Assembly (NCBI GenBank): GCA_905369775.1
Contig: CAJPJR010000005.1
Span: 5,269-69,268 of the forward strand
DNA length: 64,000 nucleotides
From: Prevotellaceae bacterium UBA1746
Lineage (GTDB): Bacteria > Bacteroidota > Bacteroidia > Bacteroidales > Bacteroidaceae
Reading direction: 5' to 3'
Shown here: positions 16,749-25,790 of the stretch, piece after piece
Position numbering within the stretch: position 1 is the first letter of the stretch
Layout of the letters: each line of letters begins with the position of its first letter
Translations under genes and position numbers: made by a program
Notes under the pieces: model-generated
Databases searched by the model: none
Told to the model about the DNA's origin: nothing
What the model saw: only the letters and a program-made list of their open reading frames with translations

Positions 16749-16961
16749 ATGAAGAAATTGGTTTTCATGTTCGTAGCTCTCGCAGCTATCTCTTTCGCTT
16801 CTTGCGGTAACAAGGCTCAGTCTAACACGACTAACGACAGCGACAGCGTTGTAGCAGGTGACAGCACCAGCCAGGACAGCATGAAGCAAGACAGCACTAA
16901 GCAGGACAGCACCAAGACTGCAGCTACTGACAGCGCCAAGACTGCAACTCCCGCAAAATAA
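16749..16961 (+). CDS. Small Ser/Thr/Lys-rich lipoprotein
   Basis: A 70-residue lipoprotein: signal MKKLVFMFVALAAISFASC (Cys19), then a mature part of about 50 residues made almost only of N, T, D, S, Q, K and A, including the near repeats QDSMKQDSTKQDSTK. There is no folded domain. It resembles entericidin-like or other small Bacteroidales lipoproteins of unknown function, possibly an abundant surface or spacer protein. Its codon choice looks plainer and less GC-rich than its neighbours. With its own promoter and a strong terminator it is a single-gene unit, which would fit high expression. Confidence 0.75.
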   Translation: MKKLVFMFVALAAISFASCGNKAQSNTTNDSDSVVAGDSTSQDSMKQDSTKQDSTKTAATDSAKTATPAK

Positions 16962-17032
16962 GTCTTAGCACACAGCTACGTACGTCGCCGACGCACGGCG
17001 ACAAGCCCAAATTGGGCACTTGAGAGAATTGA

Positions 17033-17068
17033 AACCGGTAGGAACGTTTGTTCCTCCGGTTTTTTTGT
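17033..17068 (+). terminator. Terminator after the small lipoprotein gene
   Basis: AACCGG-TA-GGAAC (17033-17045) pairs with GTTCC-T-CCGGTT (17050-17061), loop GTTT, followed by seven T. Confidence 0.82.
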
Positions 17069-17276
17069 TTTTCCGAATGGCAGCGGAGCTCATGGCGGCG
17101 GGGGCGGCTCCCGTTCATCCGCGCGGCCGATTCACCGCTTCGTTGCTGGAGATACCTTCGGAAAGCCGGACATGGCGAAAACAAACGGCATGCCGCGAGG
17201 CAGCATGCACTTTTGCCACACGGCGCGCTCGCGATTCGACACACATGTCGACGGCGTACGCGGCGAAGCGACGCGC

Positions 17277-18083
17277 TCAAAAAGACACATAGGGAAGTAG
17301 TCTCGTGCAATCGTGCGCTGTGAACAAAGGACAGCCGCGCAGGTCGTCCCAACCGCGCAACGGCCCGGTCTTGTTGCGGCGGTTGACGATGAATTTTACT
17401 TGCTCGTAGTTGAGGTAGGGATGATGGACGAGTTGCTTGAAGGTGGCGCGATTGAGGTTGAGGCGTCGGGGGGCGAATTGTGGCGCGACCCGTACCCAGT
17501 TGGCCACGTCGTAGGGGAGTCCGTTGATTTCGCTGAGCTGTTGCGCGTTGACAAAGCCTCCGAGACGTTCTCTATAACCGATGATGGCGCGGGCATACGC
17601 TTCGCCTACGCCGGGGATGCGTCGGAAATCGGCCGTGTCGGCACGATTGGCGTCGAGGTGCACGCCTTGTGTGAGCTTTTGCGGGCGCGAACGGCGTATG
17701 CTGTCGTAGCGCGCCTCCCGTTCGGCACGTCGTGCGGCGCGTTCGGCTTTTTCGGCGTCCCAGCGTGCGCGATTGGCTTGGTATTCCTCTTCGCGGCGTT
17801 CGCGTGCCAGTCGGCGTTCCTCCTTCTCGCGTTGCCATTCGTCCCACTGTGCTTGTCGAGCTTGCACTTTGTGGAGCGAATCGACGCGCCGACGCTGTTC
17901 GAAATCGCGCACTTCGCGCAACGATTCCTCTTCGGCGCGTGCCGTGGCCGAGCGGTCGTGTGGGGGACCGCTCAATAGGGGCAGCAACCCGATTTTGACG
18001 ACGAGAAATAGTAAGAGTAGGACGAGTAGGACGAGCAGTCCGATGCGTGTCTCGCGGGAGAGGGAGGAGAAAGGCGTTTTCAT
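17277..18083 (-). CDS. Membrane-anchored ComEA-like helix-hairpin-helix protein
   Basis: A 268-residue protein. One N-terminal transmembrane helix (about residues 13-35) is followed by a highly charged Glu/Arg coiled-coil region (about 45-130). Helix-hairpin-helix DNA-binding units then run to the end: IPGVGEAYARAIIGYRERLG is a clear ComEA-type HhH, and LNLNRATFKQLVHHPYLNYE and the final CPLFTAHDC segment continue the pattern. ComEA-like proteins bind double-stranded DNA at the envelope during uptake; many Bacteroidetes have such proteins with no proven competence role. The ATG at 18083 was preferred to an in-frame start 37 codons upstream because it places the membrane helix at the N-terminus. 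Confidence 0.8.
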   Translation of the reverse strand: MKTPFSSLSRETRIGLLVLLVLLLLFLVVKIGLLPLLSGPPHDRSATARAEEESLREVRDFEQRRRVDSLHKVQARQAQWDEWQREKEERRLARERREEEYQANRARWDAEKAERAARRAEREARYDSIRRSRPQKLTQGVHLDANRADTADFRRIPGVGEAYARAIIGYRERLGGFVNAQQLSEINGLPYDVANWVRVAPQFAPRRLNLNRATFKQLVHHPYLNYEQVKFIVNRRNKTGPLRGWDDLRGCPLFTAHDCTRLLPYVSF

Positions 18084-18262
18084 GGCGAGCGGATGGAAAA
18101 GACGGAAATGCCGATCGGAGAATAACCGAGGCGGAGACAACAAATTTAGGCATTTTGCCCACGTATTGAGGGAATGTAGGGCGTTTTCTTTCATTTCCTC
18201 CCTCTTTTCGGTCGAAAACTGCGTAGAATTACGCGAAAAAGATTAACTTCGCGTTCGATTTA

Positions 18263-18333
18263 AGGGGGTGCCTTACTCTTAGGCTGAGAACAAACCCCAT
18301 GAACTGATCCGGGTAATGCCGGCGTAGTTATCT
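18263..18333 (+). ncRNA. TPP riboswitch (THI element)
   Basis: The leader contains the conserved THI-box pieces in order: GGGGTGCC (18265-18272), GGCTGAGA (18282-18289), ACCCC, CTGATCCGGGTAATGCCGG (18304-18322) and CGTAG. These are the thiamine-pyrophosphate-binding core. The receptor ATG follows about 13 nt later and there is no terminator in between. Control is therefore probably at translation initiation, with TPP repressing the thiamine-uptake operon. Confidence 0.93.
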
Positions 18334-18345
18334 AAATTATTCTAC

Positions 18346-20523
18346 ATGAACAAAGTTATGATGGGGGCAGCCCTTTGGTGCGCTGTCCTTGGGGTGTCGG
18401 CACAGCGTGCCGACAGTGTTCGCGTGTCTCGTCTCGACGAAGCACGCGTAGTGACGAATCGTGCCACCAATCGCACGCCGTTGGCTTTTTCGAACTTGGA
18501 TAAGAAAGCCATCGAGCGCGTGAATTTCGGACAAGATATTCCGTTCTTGCTCTCGACACTGCCGAGCGTGGTGACGACCTCCGATGCGGGTAACGGCATC
18601 GGCTACACGAGCATTCGTGTGCGCGGTACGGTAGGCGAACGCATCAATGTGACCAACAACGGCATCCCCCTCAACGATCCGGAAGCCCACACTTTCTACT
18701 GGGTCGACACGCCCGATCTGGTTTCGTCGGTCAACGACATTCAGCTGCAACGCGGCGTCGGCACTTCAACCAACGGGGCGGCAGCTTTCGGCGCCAGCAT
18801 TAACATGACAACCGATCGCGTCGGCGCCGTGCCTTACGCCTCGGTCAACTCGTCGTTCGGCTCTTTCGCCACCACGAAAAACACCGTGAAAGTCGGCACC
18901 GGCCTGCTCGCCAACCATTGGGCGTTCGACACCCGTTTGTCGTACCTCGCCTCCGACGGCTACCGCGATCGCGCCTCGGCACGCTTGGGTTCGTATTTCT
19001 TCCAGGGGGCTTATCTCAACGAGGGGACCACGTTGAAATTCATCCTCTTCGGCGGACGTGAAAAAACTTACCACGCTTGGGACGGCATCAGCCGCGAACA
19101 GCTCACCACAAACCGTACGTACAATCCTAACGGTGCGATTGGTGAGACAGGGCAGTTCTACAAAAATCAGATCGACTTCTATTTCCAGCAACACGCCCAA
19201 GTGTTGCTCACCCAGCAGTTGACCGACCACCTCAACCTCTCTGCCGCCCTCCACTACACCTACGGCAATGGTTATTATGAGGAATATAAGAACAACAAGA
19301 AGCTCAAATCGTTTGGCTTGAAGCCCTTTACGTTCGACGGCCAAGAGGTGAAGAAGACCGACATTATCCGTCGTAAGGAGCTCGAAGGGAACTTCGGCGG
19401 CGCGATTGTCTCACTCAACTATCGCAACGGCGCACTCGATCTCACGGGAGGCGTGGGCGCAAATTATTTTGAGAACGACCACTTCGGCCAAGTGCTTTGG
19501 GTGAAAAACTACATTGGTCAATTGATGCCCAATCAGAAGTATTATGACAATACGGGCAAGAAATCGGACGGAAATGTTTATCTTCGTGCCAATTACGCGC
19601 TGTTGCCTTCGCTCAATCTCTTTGGTGATGTGCAGTATCGTCACATCGGTTACACCATCAAAGGCACTTCGGACAAGAAAGCCAAGCACGATACCGATGT
19701 GAAGTTCAACTTCTTCAACCCGAAGTTCGGTGCGACGTGGATGATCAGCCCCGATCAGCAGGCCTATGCCTCGGTAAGTGTGGCACACCGCGAACCGACG
19801 CGCAACAACTATGAAGAGTCCTTCTCTGCGCATGCGCCGCGTGCCGAACGACTTGTCGACTACGAAGCCGGCTACCGCTACAACGGCTCGAAGTTCGAGG
19901 TATCGGCCGGACTCTATTGGATGCAGTACAAAGATCAGTTTGTGCTCAACGGCAATCTCAACGAAATCGGCGAAGCCATTTCCGAGAATGTCGCCGACAG
20001 CCACCGCGCGGGTATCGAATTGGCCGGTGCCTGGAAACCCTGTTCGATGTTTCGCTGGGATGCCAACGTGACCTTCAGCCAAAACCAGATCAAGGATTAC
20101 GTGGCCTACTTGCCCAATGCCGACTGGAGCAAAGGTATTGCCCAGCCTGCCCGCAAGCACACCACGATTTCCTTCTCTCCGTCGGTCGTGGCCAACAACC
20201 GCTTTACAGTCGACTATCGCGGATTCACCGCTTCGCTGACCTCACAATATGTGGGCCGCCAATACCTCGACAACATGGAGGTGCGCGAAAATTCGCTCGA
20301 TGCCTATTTCGTTTCGCACCTTTCGGCTGCCTACACTTTCCGCCTACCTTCGGTGAAAGAGGTCACGATCGGCGCAACGGTCTACAATCTCTTCAATGCC
20401 AAGTACGAAACCAACGGCTATTCGCAGTCGTATGTCGACAACAAGGGAACGGTGTTCCACGACCCGCGTTTCTATCCGATGGCCGGTACGAATTTCTTGG
20501 TCAACGTAGGGTTGAAATTCTGA
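18346..20523 (+). CDS. TonB-dependent outer-membrane receptor for thiamine
   Basis: A 725-residue protein. Signal peptide (1 to about 19), plug domain with DIPFLLSTLPSVVTTSDAGN and YTSIRVRGT, then GIPLNDPEAHTFYWVDTPD and QRGVGTSTNGAAAFGASI. A long 22-strand-type barrel follows, ending in ...VNVGLKF with the C-terminal aromatic residue. TonB receptors move scarce ligands across the outer membrane using proton-motive force. The ligand is inferred as thiamine or a phosphate form, because the gene lies directly behind a TPP riboswitch and in front of a PnuT transporter and thiamine pyrophosphokinase. It lacks the carboxypeptidase-like N-terminal domain of SusC proteins. Confidence 0.9.
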   Translation: MNKVMMGAALWCAVLGVSAQRADSVRVSRLDEARVVTNRATNRTPLAFSNLDKKAIERVNFGQDIPFLLSTLPSVVTTSDAGNGIGYTSIRVRGTVGERINVTNNGIPLNDPEAHTFYWVDTPDLVSSVNDIQLQRGVGTSTNGAAAFGASINMTTDRVGAVPYASVNSSFGSFATTKNTVKVGTGLLANHWAFDTRLSYLASDGYRDRASARLGSYFFQGAYLNEGTTLKFILFGGREKTYHAWDGISREQLTTNRTYNPNGAIGETGQFYKNQIDFYFQQHAQVLLTQQLTDHLNLSAALHYTYGNGYYEEYKNNKKLKSFGLKPFTFDGQEVKKTDIIRRKELEGNFGGAIVSLNYRNGALDLTGGVGANYFENDHFGQVLWVKNYIGQLMPNQKYYDNTGKKSDGNVYLRANYALLPSLNLFGDVQYRHIGYTIKGTSDKKAKHDTDVKFNFFNPKFGATWMISPDQQAYASVSVAHREPTRNNYEESFSAHAPRAERLVDYEAGYRYNGSKFEVSAGLYWMQYKDQFVLNGNLNEIGEAISENVADSHRAGIELAGAWKPCSMFRWDANVTFSQNQIKDYVAYLPNADWSKGIAQPARKHTTISFSPSVVANNRFTVDYRGFTASLTSQYVGRQYLDNMEVRENSLDAYFVSHLSAAYTFRLPSVKEVTIGATVYNLFNAKYETNGYSQSYVDNKGTVFHDPRFYPMAGTNFLVNVGLKF

Positions 20524-20694
20524 TCTCTCGCGTCTTCGCACGCATTGTTTCTTCTCGTCTTCGGACGAACCCCGACAGCGGCGCCATCACATGTCTCGAC
20601 TCCTTCGAGGCATGGGTGGCGTCCTGCCGTCCTTATTCTGTTTTCTCACCGGTGCGCGCCCTTTCACTCGGACGACGCGCGAAAAAATCATTTC

Positions 20695-21372
20695 ATGGAT
20701 TCACTCACTTCATTTTTCGCCTTTTTCGACAACAGCAGTCTGCTGAATGGCATCCTTGCCTTCCTCGGCACGGTGTTGGGACTCCCTTATATTTACTTGC
20801 AGTACAAGGCCAGTCCCAAATTTTGGCCGGTGTCGGCACTCAATGCTTTACCGTTCATCTACGTGAATTTGGTCAAGAGCAATTTTGCCACGGCCGCTCT
20901 TTTTGCTTACTACTTTTACGTAGCCGTGCAAGCGATGTTTTTTTCGAAAGACCGGGAAAGCGAAACGAACGACGGCGCTTTTGTGGTGCGCAACATCCCC
21001 ACGCAATTGTATCCTCGCTTAGTCTTGATTTTTCTGCTGATTTTCGGAGCAATTTACGCCTTCGTGGTTTATGCCCCGGAACTTTTTGCGCATTTTCTCC
21101 CCTCGCTCGAGGTGCCCACACCGCAAACGCCCTTCGCCGACGCCTTCGCCACGGGACTGAGCTTCGTGAGCATGTGGTTGCTGTCGAAAAAATACATACA
21201 GCAGTGGCTGGCTTGGGTGGTGGTCAACACGGCCTATGTTTATATGTACATTTTCCAAGGCAGTTATCCGTGGGCCGTTCTCTTTTTCATCTATGGAGCC
21301 GTGGCCGTGTTCGGTTATTTCAATTGGCGCAACCTCTATCGGCGCCAGCAAGCTAAGGGGGTAGCAGAATGA
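20695..21372 (+). CDS. pnuT: PnuT-type thiamine transporter (PnuC family)
   Basis: A 225-residue inner-membrane protein with about seven hydrophobic helices. The C-terminal part (KKYIQQWLAWVVVNTAYVYM) carries the tryptophan-rich W-x2-W-x3-N signature of PnuC vitamin transporters. PnuC proteins act by facilitated diffusion and trap their substrate through phosphorylation, which fits the kinase gene that overlaps its stop codon by 4 bp. Thiamine specificity is inferred from the operon. The ATG at 20695 begins just before the first helix; the 171 bp upstream are probably untranslated. Confidence 0.87.
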   Translation: MDSLTSFFAFFDNSSLLNGILAFLGTVLGLPYIYLQYKASPKFWPVSALNALPFIYVNLVKSNFATAALFAYYFYVAVQAMFFSKDRESETNDGAFVVRNIPTQLYPRLVLIFLLIFGAIYAFVVYAPELFAHFLPSLEVPTPQTPFADAFATGLSFVSMWLLSKKYIQQWLAWVVVNTAYVYMYIFQGSYPWAVLFFIYGAVAVFGYFNWRNLYRRQQAKGVAE

Positions 21373-21986
21373 GTACGACAGTGATTCTCGCGGCAGGCTT
21401 ATTCCCGAGCACTCCGCGCGCTTTAGATTTTCTTCGTCGCGCCGATTACATTGCCTGCTGCGATGGCGCGGCCAACGCCTGTGTCGACGCCGGATTCGAA
21501 CCCGATGTGATCGTGGGCGACGGCGATTCGGTGCGCGACGACGTGCGCGCACGCTATGCCGATCGCATTGTGCGCATTGCCGAACAGGAAACCAACGACC
21601 TCACCAAAACGTTTCACCACGTTTTGTCGAACGGCCGCCGCGATCGCTTCGTCATTCTCGGTGCCACCGGAAAGCGCGAAGACCATGCCCTGGCCAATCT
21701 CGCTTTACTCATGGATTACGCCGAGGAACATGCCGATCTAATCATGGTCAGTGATTTCGGCACCTTCTATCCGTCGCGCGATGTTTTTCGCGCAACGGTA
21801 CCTGAGGGGAGTGAAGTCTCGATCTTCAATTTCGGCGCCTCCTATTTTTCCGCCTCCGGTCTACAATATCCGCTCTACGACTTCACACGGTTGTGGCAAG
21901 GCACGCTCAATGTTGCGCTGCGTCCACAAATCGAAATTCATGCCCAAGGCGCCTTCCTCGTCTACGTTGCAGAACCCGATCGCTGA
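21369..21986 (+). CDS. thiN: Thiamine pyrophosphokinase
   Basis: A 205-residue enzyme that transfers pyrophosphate from ATP to thiamine, making TPP. Motifs include CCDGAANACVDAG (residues 30-42), the metal and ATP motif GDGDS (50-54), EQETNDLTK, the GKREDH motif and FGASYFSASGLQYPL in the thiamine-binding C-terminal domain. The ATG overlaps the pnuT stop (ATGA), so the two are translationally coupled. With the receptor and transporter it completes a route from outside thiamine to TPP, the very ligand that the upstream riboswitch senses. It ends at a shared bidirectional terminator. Confidence 0.92.
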   Translation: MSTTVILAAGLFPSTPRALDFLRRADYIACCDGAANACVDAGFEPDVIVGDGDSVRDDVRARYADRIVRIAEQETNDLTKTFHHVLSNGRRDRFVILGATGKREDHALANLALLMDYAEEHADLIMVSDFGTFYPSRDVFRATVPEGSEVSIFNFGASYFSASGLQYPLYDFTRLWQGTLNVALRPQIEIHAQGAFLVYVAEPDR

Positions 21987-22063
21987 ACCGGTTGGATGAC
22001 GCTACACGTGGCGATTCGTTCCTGCAGCCGAAGCACGCGCCCCCGTTCCGGCCGGCATAGAAA

Positions 22064-22099
22064 AAGCGGGCACACTCCTTTTGAGAAGTGTGCCCGCTT
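22064..22099. terminator. Bidirectional terminator between thiN and rprY
   Basis: A perfect 13-bp stem, AAGCGGGCACACT (22064-22076) with its complement (22087-22099), loop of 10 nt, preceded by A residues so that it can also work for the convergent minus-strand operon. Confidence 0.82.
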
Positions 22100-22127
22100 A
22101 TGTGTTGGATCAGCAGGAGGAGAACGC

Positions 22128-22910
22128 TTAATCCTCGTTTTCTTCCTCTTCCTTGGCGATGAGTTTGTAGCCCTTACCGTGGATATTGATGATTTCTACC
22201 TCTTCGTCCATGCGCAGGTGCTTACGCAGTTTCGTGATGTAGACATCCATCGAGCGCGCATTGAAATAGTTGTCGTCGATCCAGATCTTTTTCAGAGCAA
22301 AATCGCGTTGGAGGATCTCGTTCATGTGAGCGCAGAGCAAGCTGAGGAGTTCGCTTTCCTTGGTGGTCAACTTCTTTTGCGCTTTGCCGTCGTGCACTTC
22401 TGCATCGAACTGTTCTTTGATGCGCTGTGCATCGGCTTCGTCCGTGCACGTGTAGCTGAGGATCTGCTTCTGCGTGTCGAAAGCATAGTGCTTACCGATG
22501 TTGTAGAAGGTGCGTTCGCGGTTCTTCTTGCCCTGAACGCGACGAAGGATCGCCTCGATGCGGAAGGTGAGTTCTTCCATCGAGAAAGGCTTCGTGAGGT
22601 AGTCGTCGGCGCCGATTTTGAATCCCTCGAAGACATCTTCTTTGAGTGTTTTGGCCGTGAGGAAGACGATAGGCACTTCGGTATTCGTGAGACGGATCTC
22701 CTTTGCCAAGGTGAAACCATCCTTCTTGGGCATCATAACGTCGAAAACACAGAGGTTATATTTGCTGCGGAGAAATTCACGGTATCCCTCTTCGCCGTCG
22801 TTGCAAAGCACGGCATCATAGCCTTTTGCCAAGAGATATTCGCGGAGGAGCATGCCGAGATTCTCGTCGTCCTCGCAGAGGAGGATTCTTACTTTTCCGT
22901 CAAGAGTCAT
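22128..22910 (-). CDS. rprY: OmpR-family response regulator (RprY-like)
   Basis: A 260-residue regulator. The receiver domain has the acidic pocket E13/D14/D15, phospho-acceptor Asp57 in CVFDVMMPKKDG and the conserved lysine in LTKPF. A winged-helix DNA-binding domain follows (LTTKESELLSLLCAHMNEIL, then RSMDVYITKLRKHL, then INIHGKGYKLI). An insert with Cys (KQILSYTCTDEADAQ) lies at the start of the output domain. Length and sequence resemble RprY of Bacteroides and Porphyromonas, linked to envelope and oxidative stress. Its kinase lies 36 bp upstream, and the two form one operon. Confidence 0.88.
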   Translation of the reverse strand: MTLDGKVRILLCEDDENLGMLLREYLLAKGYDAVLCNDGEEGYREFLRSKYNLCVFDVMMPKKDGFTLAKEIRLTNTEVPIVFLTAKTLKEDVFEGFKIGADDYLTKPFSMEELTFRIEAILRRVQGKKNRERTFYNIGKHYAFDTQKQILSYTCTDEADAQRIKEQFDAEVHDGKAQKKLTTKESELLSLLCAHMNEILQRDFALKKIWIDDNYFNARSMDVYITKLRKHLRMDEEVEIINIHGKGYKLIAKEEEENED

Positions 22911-22946
22911 AGTGATAGGTATTTGTGATGAATATTTTTGTTTGCC

Positions 22947-24449
22947 TCAGTCGTCCATGATCGGAAAACTGACGGTAAAGGTGGTGCCCTGGCCGTATTT
23001 ACTATCGACTTCGATAGTGCCGTGGTGTGCTTTCACCACGCCGGCCACGTAGGCCAGTCCGATGCCCACGCCTTTCACGTTGTGGACATTGCCGGACGTC
23101 ACGCGATAGAAGCGATCGAAGATGCGCTTCAAGTCTTCCTTCTTGATGCCGATGCCGTTGTCGGCGAAGGTAATGACAAATTGTTTTCCCACGTTTTTGG
23201 TCGAAACGATGAGTTTTACCGGCACTTCCGGACGCCGGTATTTGAGGGCATTGTCCAGAAGGTTGTTCACCAGGTTGGTGAAGTGCATTCGATCCGCATT
23301 GATGATCGGGTCTTCCGCATCGATATGTGTCTCGATCGTGCCGTTGGGATCATCTTGCTTCACTTTGAGTTGGAAAGCCATAGCGGCTTCTTCCACCACG
23401 GTATTGGCTTCCAGCTCGTCGAACTTGAAGTGGATGGCAGCGATACTGTCAAACATCGAAATTTGCAGTACCTTTTCCGCCAGCATGCGCAGCCGTTTCG
23501 ATTCCGACAGCAGCACACTGTGGTAGTCTCTCACCTTTTCGGGAGGCAGAACGATGCTCCGGTCGGAGAGCATTTGTGCCACGAGCGAAATGGAGGCAAT
23601 CGGCGTTTTGAGCTCGTGGGTCATGTTGTTGATGAAGTCCGTCTTCATCTGCGAGAGTCTTTTTTGCCGGTTGATCCCGATGAGGGTGAAGATCGAAATC
23701 AAGAGAATGAGCAGGCTGAAGATGACCAAGGGAGCCATGAAGCCCATTTCCCGCATGAAATAACTGCCCAGATCGGGGAACCTCACCACGAGGATGCCCA
23801 TGTGGGTGGGCGAATCGTCGGCAAAGACTTCCTGCTTGAATTCGGCGTCGCCGAAATCTTCGTTGTAGTCCTGGCAGCGCAGCACCGTACGCCCGTCTGC
23901 CGTGAGCACTTTGAAGTGATAGTGCACCTTGCGCAAGTCGATCCCGTTGTGTTGCAATTCGTTTTTGAGCAGCGCATCGAGTTCTGTGCGGTCGATGCGT
24001 TGTTCGAGCGGTTTGTCGGTGACGCGATCGAGATTGTTGTAGATCACTTCGTCCACGAGGTGGCGCTGCTTGAGGTAGCGCTGTCGCAGGCTGGCTTTGA
24101 TCGAGTTGTCGCCGAAGGCATTGAGCGCGATCGGGTATCTCCGTCCAAACGCCCCGCCGTGGGCCATTCCATCTTTCGCGCCGTTCTGCTCTTTGCTGAA
24201 AGCGATAGAATCGAGCGCGGCTTGTCTCACACTGTCTGCAGCGATGCCCATTTCCGCATCCAAGCGGTCTTGCACCTCTTTTATTTCAAGGGCATGCGCG
24301 GTTTGATAGAGCGCGCGTTGCACGTTTTCTTCAAACTGCCGGCGGCGCATGTCCTGAATCTGATGGTAGTAGTACACCTCCGTTACGATCAGCGCGAAGA
24401 TCGACACGAACATCAGCACGGCGGTGAGCCAGATGGTCCTCCTTTTCAT
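22947..24449 (-). CDS. rprX: Sensor histidine kinase (RprX-like)
   Basis: A 500-residue membrane kinase: transmembrane helix 1 (about 6-25), a periplasmic sensor domain (about 30-235), helix 2 (about 238-260), then HisKA with the H-box NNMTHELKTPIASISL (His278) and a HATPase_c domain with N-box NLLDNALKYR, FADNGIGI and a GVGIGLAYV G-box. It should phosphorylate the RprY-like regulator encoded just downstream. I used the ATG at 24449, as its signal-anchor begins immediately (MKRRTIWLTAVLMF); the open frame runs 16 codons further upstream. Confidence 0.88.
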   Translation of the reverse strand: MKRRTIWLTAVLMFVSIFALIVTEVYYYHQIQDMRRRQFEENVQRALYQTAHALEIKEVQDRLDAEMGIAADSVRQAALDSIAFSKEQNGAKDGMAHGGAFGRRYPIALNAFGDNSIKASLRQRYLKQRHLVDEVIYNNLDRVTDKPLEQRIDRTELDALLKNELQHNGIDLRKVHYHFKVLTADGRTVLRCQDYNEDFGDAEFKQEVFADDSPTHMGILVVRFPDLGSYFMREMGFMAPLVIFSLLILLISIFTLIGINRQKRLSQMKTDFINNMTHELKTPIASISLVAQMLSDRSIVLPPEKVRDYHSVLLSESKRLRMLAEKVLQISMFDSIAAIHFKFDELEANTVVEEAAMAFQLKVKQDDPNGTIETHIDAEDPIINADRMHFTNLVNNLLDNALKYRRPEVPVKLIVSTKNVGKQFVITFADNGIGIKKEDLKRIFDRFYRVTSGNVHNVKGVGIGLAYVAGVVKAHHGTIEVDSKYGQGTTFTVSFPIMDD

Positions 24450-24812
24450 ACCGCGAATATAGTTAATTTTGGGTGGAGTGTGCTTGGACGACTCCACACA
24501 TCGTGTAAAAATAGTATCTTTTATAGAAGAGAGTGGTTCGACTTGTTGTTCTGATAAGTTGTTGAAAGCCCGTAAACAATGATCGACTCATTCTACATTA
24601 AGAATGAGCCGATTATGATAGAAGCTGTGCCGCTCGGCAAAGTGGAGTCACTATGAATTTTCGGACAACGAATGACGGCTTTTTTGCTATTTCTAAGTGA
24701 ACAACCGGTCCGACCAACGAATTTGAAGATCTCGAACGATCGTTTTAGCTGTTTCGTTTTCCAAATGTTTCTTTCGGATAAGCGGTGCCGAGTGTCGATG
24801 TAAATGAAAAAA
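24450..24812. other. AT-rich intergenic region upstream of the two-component operon
   Basis: 363 bp with no gene, clearly more AT-rich than the surrounding DNA. It contains one small hairpin, CTCATTCT (24587-24594) with AGAATGAG (24601-24608), loop ACATTA, with no T-run. The rprXY promoter (minus strand) should lie near its left end, but I cannot identify a convincing -7 element. Confidence 0.5.
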
Positions 24813-25655
24813 TCAAGGCACGTAGGACAGCAGTTGTTTGATATATTCCGGGTCGTCGAAATTTCTTGTTCCCGTATCCGTTCGGTTGAGCGCGTCGACG
24901 CGTTGCATTTCGTCTGCAGAGAGTTGGAAATCGAAGATGTCGAAGTTTTCCTGCATGCGTTCCTTGTGTGTGCTCTTGGGAATGGCGATGATGCCGCGTT
25001 GTGTCAACCAGCGCAAAGCCACCTGTGCCACCGTTTTGTGGTGATGTTGCGCCAATTCGCACAGCACTTCGTTGTCGAAGAACTGTCCGTCGCCTTGCGA
25101 GAGCGGCGCCCACGCCATGATGCGCGCGTCGAATTGGTTGAGCAGCCCCTCCATTTCACGTTGTTGCGACAGCACGTTGGTTTCCAGTTGATTCACGGCC
25201 GGCAGAATTTTGTTGTGCACGGCCAAGTCGGTGAAGCGTCCGCGGCTGAAATTGCTCACGCCCACAGCACGCACCTTCCCCATCATCAGGGCCGTTTCCA
25301 TTGCGCGCCACGTACCGTAGTAGTCGCCGAAGGGTTGGTGCACCAGCAGAAGGTCGATGTAGTCGGTGCCGAGCCGTTTCAGACTTTCGTCGATCGAAGC
25401 GGCCGCTTTGCGCTCGCCGGCGTTGCTGATCCACACTTTGGTGGTGATAAACAGGTCCTCGCGCGCCACGCCGCTGCGGCGAATGCCTTCGCCCACGCCA
25501 CGTTCGTTGCCATAGGCCTGCGCCGTGTCGATGAGCCGGTAGCCCACTTCGATGGCATCGGCCACACAGCGGGCCGCCTCCTCATCGTTGATTTGAAACA
25601 CGCCGTAGCCCAGCGAAGGCATGGCGAGGCCGTTGTTGAGTTTGATGTACTCCAT
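24813..25655 (-). CDS. Aldo/keto reductase
   Basis: A 280-residue NADPH-dependent TIM-barrel reductase of the AKR family (2,5-diketo-gluconate reductase-like group). The catalytic tetrad is visible: Asp43 and Tyr48 in LIDTAQAYGNE, Lys73 in TTKVW and His106 in LLLVHQPFG. Cofactor-binding segments WAPLSQGD and IAIPKSTHKERMQENF are also present. It reduces aldehydes or ketones; the physiological substrate cannot be named. ATG start, about family length (usually 270-290), apparently a single gene. Confidence 0.92.
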   Translation of the reverse strand: MEYIKLNNGLAMPSLGYGVFQINDEEAARCVADAIEVGYRLIDTAQAYGNERGVGEGIRRSGVAREDLFITTKVWISNAGERKAAASIDESLKRLGTDYIDLLLVHQPFGDYYGTWRAMETALMMGKVRAVGVSNFSRGRFTDLAVHNKILPAVNQLETNVLSQQREMEGLLNQFDARIMAWAPLSQGDGQFFDNEVLCELAQHHHKTVAQVALRWLTQRGIIAIPKSTHKERMQENFDIFDFQLSADEMQRVDALNRTDTGTRNFDDPEYIKQLLSYVP

Positions 25656-25790
25656 ATAAGATGTATTTAGGTGTCGGAATGAAGAAAGGGGGGCAACTCA
25701 CGTTCGTAAGAGCTTCGCCGGCACGTCTCGCACGCAGATTGTAATTCGTCCGAGTCGTCTCTGCGACCACGGGCCGAAGCCGCACTCGCG

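Noticed and set aside
19917..21356. Plus-strand frame of 479 codons overlapping the thiamine receptor and pnuT
   Set aside because: It crosses two well-supported genes in another frame and looks Arg/Gln/Cys-rich with no known domain.
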